From the NCBI GenBank assembly GCA_047518105.1, contig JAKZRQ010000157.1, forward strand, positions 1 through 11,055: a stretch of 11,055 bases of DNA, given 5' to 3'. A program made the translations under genes and the position numbers. Shown here piece after piece: positions 7,953 through 11,055 of the stretch. The DNA comes from VXYL01 sp047518105. GTDB lineage: Bacteria > Pseudomonadota > Gammaproteobacteria > Pseudomonadales > Azotimanducaceae. The notes below the pieces were generated by a model, which saw only the letters and a list, made by a program, of their open reading frames with translations, was not told the DNA's origin and did not search any database. The number at the start of each line of letters is the position of its first letter. Within the stretch, counting starts at the first letter, position 1.

Positions 7953-9716
7953 TCATGCCAACTGCGTCGGCACCTTGGGTGCATCGACCACCACGGTGAC
8001 GATATCCGTGTCGTTGTACTGCTGGTGGCGAACCGACGACGCGAGATGCCGTAGCAGCCTGAGCGAGATCTCGCGTTCGCCGGGCCCCTCGTCCGCCCGC
8101 TCGCTGAGCAGCGCGATCCGGTCCTCGAGGTTGTGCCCGCCGGGTGCCGCGATGAACTCCAGCGCGGCACCGCCGTCTTGCTTGTGCGCGGTCAGGAGCA
8201 AGCGTCGCCGTTCGCGCCCCGGCTCGCGTTCCTCTTCTTGGAGAAGTGTCAGCAACGTCTCCTCGCTGGCCGCATCGAGACGGTCGGCCATTGCGTCTTG
8301 CCAACCGTTGCGGGACGAGAACTCGGCAAGAAACTCCCGGATTTTCGGCAGGGAGGCGAGTTCGAAATCCAGCTCGATCTTGCGTCGGCGGGGAGCCGTC
8401 AATTCCATGAACAGCGTCAGCAGGATGGCGACCAAGCCGCCACCGGTCATGCCGTTGCTGAGCATGCCGCCGGCGAAGTCGGCGAGGTATTCCGGGAAGA
8501 TCAGGCCGTTCTGAAGACCGACGCCCATCCAGAAAGCGACCCCGGCGACCAAGCCCTTGCGATAGTCGACCCCGTCCTGGACGATGATTTTCATGCCGAC
8601 CACGAACAGCATGGCCAGCAACACGGTGACGTACGCGGCGGCGACCGGGCCGGGTATGGCCAGGACGACGGCGAGCGCCTTGGGCAGGAATGCGAGCGCA
8701 AGCAGCACAACGCCGAGCACCGTGCCGACCACCCGGGCGCCGACCCCCGTGAGTTCCGTCACGGAAATGCTTGTGGAGTAGGTGGTGTTCGGCACCGTCC
8801 CGGCGAGACCGGACAGCAGGTTGCCCACCCCGTCTGCGGCAACGGCACCCTGAACCGCCCGGAAGTCGACGGCCCGGGGCTTCCGCCAGGACACGCGCTG
8901 AATGGCCACGGAGTCGCCGATGGTCTCGATGGCGCCCACCAGGGTCACGAAGACGAATGCCGGCAACAGCGCCCAGAACGTGGGCCCGAAGTCGAGATCG
9001 AGTCCTGGCCAGCCGCCGGCGGGAATCCCGATCCAAGAGGCTTCGGCGACCCGCGTGGCGTCGTACAGCCCGAAGACCGCGGCGACCACCGAACCCGTGA
9101 CGACGCCGATGACCGGCGCCCACAGGCGCAACGCTCCCCGGGCCTTGAGCGCCACGCCGCAAATGGCGAGCATGGTCGCCAGGGCGCAGAGCGGCGCGCC
9201 ATGCGTCGGCGCGCCCTCGGGCACTTCCGTCAGCATGTTGAAGATGATCGGCATCACCGTGACGGCGATCAGCATGATGACCGTGCCGGCGACGGTGGGC
9301 GTCAGAACCCGCCGGAAGAGCGACAGCCGTGACGAGAATGCGAACTGGAAGAGCGACGAGACGATGACCAGGGTTGCGAGCATCGCCGGACCGCCCTCGG
9401 CGATGGCGGTGACGCAGACGGCGATGAACGCGCCCGAGGTCCCCATGGCGAGGACGTAGCCCGCGCCGATTCGACCGATGCGGACCGCTTGCACCACCGT
9501 CGTGATGCCGCTGACGGCGACGGCCGCGAACACCGCCCAGGTCAGGAAGGTCTCGCTCCCGCCGGCCGCGCGAATGACGATTGCCGGGGTCAATACGATG
9601 CCCGCGACAATGAGGATGGCAAGCTGCAGGCCAAGGCCCGCGGCGAGGGCCGGAGGCGGTTTTTCGTCCGCTTCGTAGCGCACCGCGGTTCGCAGGTTCG
9701 AATCCGTAGCGGTCAT
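7953..9716 (-). CDS. NCS2-family permease with C-terminal GHKL/RsbW-like domain
   Basis: This is a 587-residue inner-membrane protein. Residues 1-440 form an NCS2 (UraA/xanthine/uracil permease) core with about 12-14 hydrophobic segments. TM8 carries GAIETIGDS with Glu264, aligning with the conserved carboxylate of UraA (AEHIGH). The TM10 region reads NTTYSTSISVTELTG. There the substrate-site Glu of UraA (TTYGENIGV) is Thr315, and the signature Asn and Gly are Ser316 and Ser318, so the substrate cannot be assigned from known members. Residues about 441-587 are soluble and resemble an RsbW/GHKL ATPase fold: FELASLPKIREFL, then RLDAASEETLLTLL (N-box-like helix, with Thr490 where Asn is expected), GGHNLEDRI, and REISLRLLRHLASSV before a last strand DIVTVVV. 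The classical D-x-G-x-G motif is not evident, so it may be a non-catalytic sensor. The ATG at 9716 has a weak AAGG upstream. Adjacent dprA is divergent. The family is clear; the C-terminal assignment is from pattern only. Confidence 0.88.
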   Translation of the reverse strand: MTATDSNLRTAVRYEADEKPPPALAAGLGLQLAILIVAGIVLTPAIVIRAAGGSETFLTWAVFAAVAVSGITTVVQAVRIGRIGAGYVLAMGTSGAFIAVCVTAIAEGGPAMLATLVIVSSLFQFAFSSRLSLFRRVLTPTVAGTVIMLIAVTVMPIIFNMLTEVPEGAPTHGAPLCALATMLAICGVALKARGALRLWAPVIGVVTGSVVAAVFGLYDATRVAEASWIGIPAGGWPGLDLDFGPTFWALLPAFVFVTLVGAIETIGDSVAIQRVSWRKPRAVDFRAVQGAVAADGVGNLLSGLAGTVPNTTYSTSISVTELTGVGARVVGTVLGVVLLALAFLPKALAVVLAIPGPVAAAYVTVLLAMLFVVGMKIIVQDGVDYRKGLVAGVAFWMGVGLQNGLIFPEYLADFAGGMLSNGMTGGGLVAILLTLFMELTAPRRRKIELDFELASLPKIREFLAEFSSRNGWQDAMADRLDAASEETLLTLLQEEEREPGRERRRLLLTAHKQDGGAALEFIAAPGGHNLEDRIALLSERADEGPGEREISLRLLRHLASSVRHQQYNDTDIVTVVVDAPKVPTQLA

Positions 9717-9914
9717 GGGTGGCCTTGTATTCGGAAACGACGGACACGGTCGTCACGCGACTGCTTCACCGCATGATACGTCGCGGCGGTCGATGGCTCG
9801 ACGGGCAACCCGTTCGGCACAAGCGGCAACAACGCGCCGGGTAGCACGACGGACGGATTTCCTACGCGTTGCCGGGTCGATGGCGTACAACCCGCCCGCA
9901 ACGATCCAATTACG
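9717..9914. promoter_or_regulatory. Divergent intergenic region between permease and dprA
   Basis: This 198-bp gap must contain the promoters for the minus-strand permease and the plus-strand dprA if neither is read from outside. I see only weak elements. A TATCAT hexamer on the minus strand (near 9777-9772) lacks a good -35. No clear Shine-Dalgarno precedes dprA. The frame upstream of the dprA ATG is open but does not encode the missing DprA N-terminal domain. Confidence 0.35.
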
Positions 9915-10820
9915 ATGCGCAGATTCACGCCATTACCCACGACGAGCGAGCCGATCAAGCCAGCACGCCCAGACGACATCGCCTTGGCACTACGGCAACT
10001 GCCGCTGGCTCTGCGGTCCATTCCGGATCCGCCCGCGCGCCTGTTCTGCCGCGGTGCCGCGGCGGCGCTCGGCAAGCCGGCCGTTGCCGTCGTCGGTAGC
10101 CGCCAATGCACGCGCCAAGGGCGGGAGATCGCGTTCGCGATGGCGCGGGATTTGGCTTCCTGCGGCCTTTCCGTGGTGAGCGGCCTGGCCTACGGCATCG
10201 ACGCCGCCGCCCATCGCGGCGCATTGGCAGGGACAGCCACCGAGGCCGCGACCATCGCCGTACTCGGCAGCGGACTCGACAACGTCTATCCCCGCGCGCA
10301 CGGCGGTCTCGCGGCCGAGATCGTCGCCGCAGGTGGAGCGGTCGTCACCGAGTACGAACACGGGGAAGGCCCGCGTCGACACCACTTTCCCGCGCGCAAC
10401 CGCATCGTCAGCGGGCTGTGTCTCGGCATCGTCATCGTCGAGGCTTCCGACAAGAGCGGGTCGCTGATCACCGCGCGTTTGGCATTGGAGCAGGGGCGCG
10501 ACGTGATGGCGGTGCCCTCCTCGGTGTCGAGTCCGCTGTCGGCAGGCTGCCACCGGCTGATCCGGCAAGGCGCGGCACTGGTCGAGTGTGCGGAACACGT
10601 ACTGGAGGCACTCGGTCTCGAGTGGATCGAACCGGAGCAAACGGCCCATGCGCCGAAAGACGCGGTGCTCGCGGCCGTGGGTGCCGAGGTAACCACCGTC
10701 GATGCGATCGCCGCAGCGACCGGCTTGGCCGTGAACGAGGTCTTGCCGCGCTTGGTGGCGCTCGAGATCGACGGCCTGGTCGCCGCGCACGGCGGCGGGT
10801 ACATCCGACGACCGGGCTAG
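9915..10820 (+). CDS. dprA: DNA-processing protein DprA (Smf), short form lacking SAM domain
   Basis: DprA binds single-stranded DNA entering by natural transformation and loads RecA on it. The protein is 301 residues, against about 360-380 for family members with an N-terminal SAM-like domain, which is missing here. The Rossmann-like core begins after a family-like lead-in (LRSIPDPPARLFCRG). It shows VAVVGSRQCTRQG (57-69), SGLAYGIDAAAHRGAL (89-104), FPARNRIVSGL (158-168) and VIVEASDKSGSLITARLALE (173-192). In GCHRLIRQGA (211-220) the commonly conserved Asn is His213. Residues about 240-299 form the C-terminal winged-helix domain. The ATG at 9915 is the only sensible start; the frame upstream does not resemble a SAM domain. 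The divergent placement relative to def-fmt matches many gammaproteobacteria, except that a permease lies between. Its stop codon is inside a 20-bp palindrome. Confidence 0.96.
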   Translation: MRRFTPLPTTSEPIKPARPDDIALALRQLPLALRSIPDPPARLFCRGAAAALGKPAVAVVGSRQCTRQGREIAFAMARDLASCGLSVVSGLAYGIDAAAHRGALAGTATEAATIAVLGSGLDNVYPRAHGGLAAEIVAAGGAVVTEYEHGEGPRRHHFPARNRIVSGLCLGIVIVEASDKSGSLITARLALEQGRDVMAVPSSVSSPLSAGCHRLIRQGAALVECAEHVLEALGLEWIEPEQTAHAPKDAVLAAVGAEVTTVDAIAAATGLAVNEVLPRLVALEIDGLVAAHGGGYIRRPG

Positions 10821-10832
10821 CCGGCTAGCCCG
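10813..10832 (+). terminator. Palindrome over the dprA stop, weak terminator candidate
   Basis: The 20 bases are a perfect palindrome. In RNA they give an 8-bp GC-rich stem (CGGGCTAG pairing CTAGCCCG) closed by a CCGG tetraloop, with the dprA TAG stop codon (10818-10820) at the end of the 5' arm. A short CATTTCTC follows, giving only a broken U-tract. It is a plausible but inefficient intrinsic terminator; a perfect DNA palindrome could also be a dimeric protein site. Confidence 0.4.
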
Positions 10833-10867
10833 CATTTCTCACCAGGGGCCGTGATGATCGCGGAGGA

Positions 10868-10971
10868 TTTTGGCCCCGTGTACACACGGGCCTGTGCGCG
10901 TGCTCGCGACCGAAAGCATAGCGGGGCCTACGGTTGAGGGAGCACGTGCGCGCACGTGCACGGGGCCAAAA
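10868..10971. repeat. 104-nt nested inverted-repeat structure
   Basis: The outer arms TTTTGGCCCCGTGTAC (10868-10883) and GTGCACGGGGCCAAAA (10956-10971) are complementary at 15 of 16 positions, the exception being a G-T pair. Inside, GTGCGCGTGCTC (10894-10905) can pair with 10940-10955, leaving a 4-nt bulge and joining the outer stem directly. A third short stem pairs CGACCG (10907-10912) with CGGTTG (10931-10936). An 18-bp perfect palindrome GCACGTGCGCGCACGTGC (10942-10959) lies in the right arm, offering an alternative fold. GGGGCC also occurs at 10845-10850 and 10923-10928, so several stems compete for the same GGCCCC (10872-10877). It could be a structured RNA, a leader or a mobile-element relic; no family is recognised. 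Confidence 0.6.
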
Positions 10972-11055
10972 GACCCGCAAGGGCGCGGCCAGCGCAGTCC
11001 GCCATCGGCACGATCTCGACATCGCGGTCAAACTAGTGAAACCCAAGAGCTTTTT

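Noticed and set aside
7189..8514. Long plus-strand frame of 441 codons, and a 399-codon one at 8133-9332
   Set aside because: They lie opposite def/fmt and the permease, whose protein motifs are unmistakable. The plus-strand translations are low-complexity, Arg/Gly/His-rich and show no domain; typical mirror frames in GC-rich DNA.
7930..9756. 608-codon minus-strand frame overlapping the permease
   Set aside because: It is the shifted frame of the permease, extremely Arg/His/Gly-rich, with no membrane segments or motif. The 587-residue frame carries all the family features.
9990..10835. 281-codon minus-strand frame opposite dprA
   Set aside because: DprA motifs are complete on the plus strand; the opposite frame has no recognisable content.
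10825..11046. 73-codon minus-strand frame at the right end
   Set aside because: No family features, Arg/Pro-rich, and it runs through the inverted-repeat structure; not supported as a gene.

Overview
The window is GC-rich, densely coded DNA, most probably from a gammaproteobacterium that uses many TonB-dependent outer-membrane receptors. The main taxonomic hint is the def-fmt pair transcribed divergently from dprA, an arrangement typical of Gammaproteobacteria. No rRNA, intact tRNA, CRISPR array or complete mobile element is visible.

Layout from left to right. Positions 1-417 hold no recognisable gene, but contain a pair of 17-bp direct repeats (66-82 and 122-138), a tRNA-like fragment on the minus strand (305-372) and two back-to-back hairpins (376-431). 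Positions 418-3370 (minus) hold an Oar-like TonB-dependent receptor of about 983 codons, broken by a single-base frameshift near 3010 and an in-frame TAG at 1887-1885. A 260-bp gap (3371-3630) carries a 23-bp tandem repeat upstream of that receptor. Positions 3631-6321 (minus) hold a second, intact TonB-dependent receptor of a different subfamily. Its longest reading frame starts inside the stop codon of fmt. fmt (6321-7262) and def (7291-7821), both minus, form the N-formylmethionine pathway pair. Positions 7953-9716 (minus) hold an NCS2-type nucleobase permease with a C-terminal soluble domain of about 147 residues that resembles a degenerate GHKL/RsbW-type ATPase domain. dprA (9915-10820, plus) follows divergently. 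The right end (10821-11055) holds a 20-bp perfect palindrome over the dprA stop and a 104-nt inverted-repeat structure with nested palindromes and a possible short ORF.

How the genes relate. Def and Fmt are the two formyl-handling enzymes of translation. DprA is the RecA loader for incoming single-stranded DNA. The permease sits between def and dprA, and a receptor follows fmt directly where rsmB is often found, so this conserved housekeeping block appears to have been rearranged with transport genes. The two receptors and the permease could form an uptake route (outer membrane, then inner membrane), but apart from shared strand and proximity nothing in the sequence shows this.

The most interesting item is the permease. 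It couples an NCS2 transport core, with an altered substrate-site signature in TM10, to a kinase-like regulatory domain. This is reminiscent of the STAS domain attached to the structurally related SulP/SLC26 transporters.
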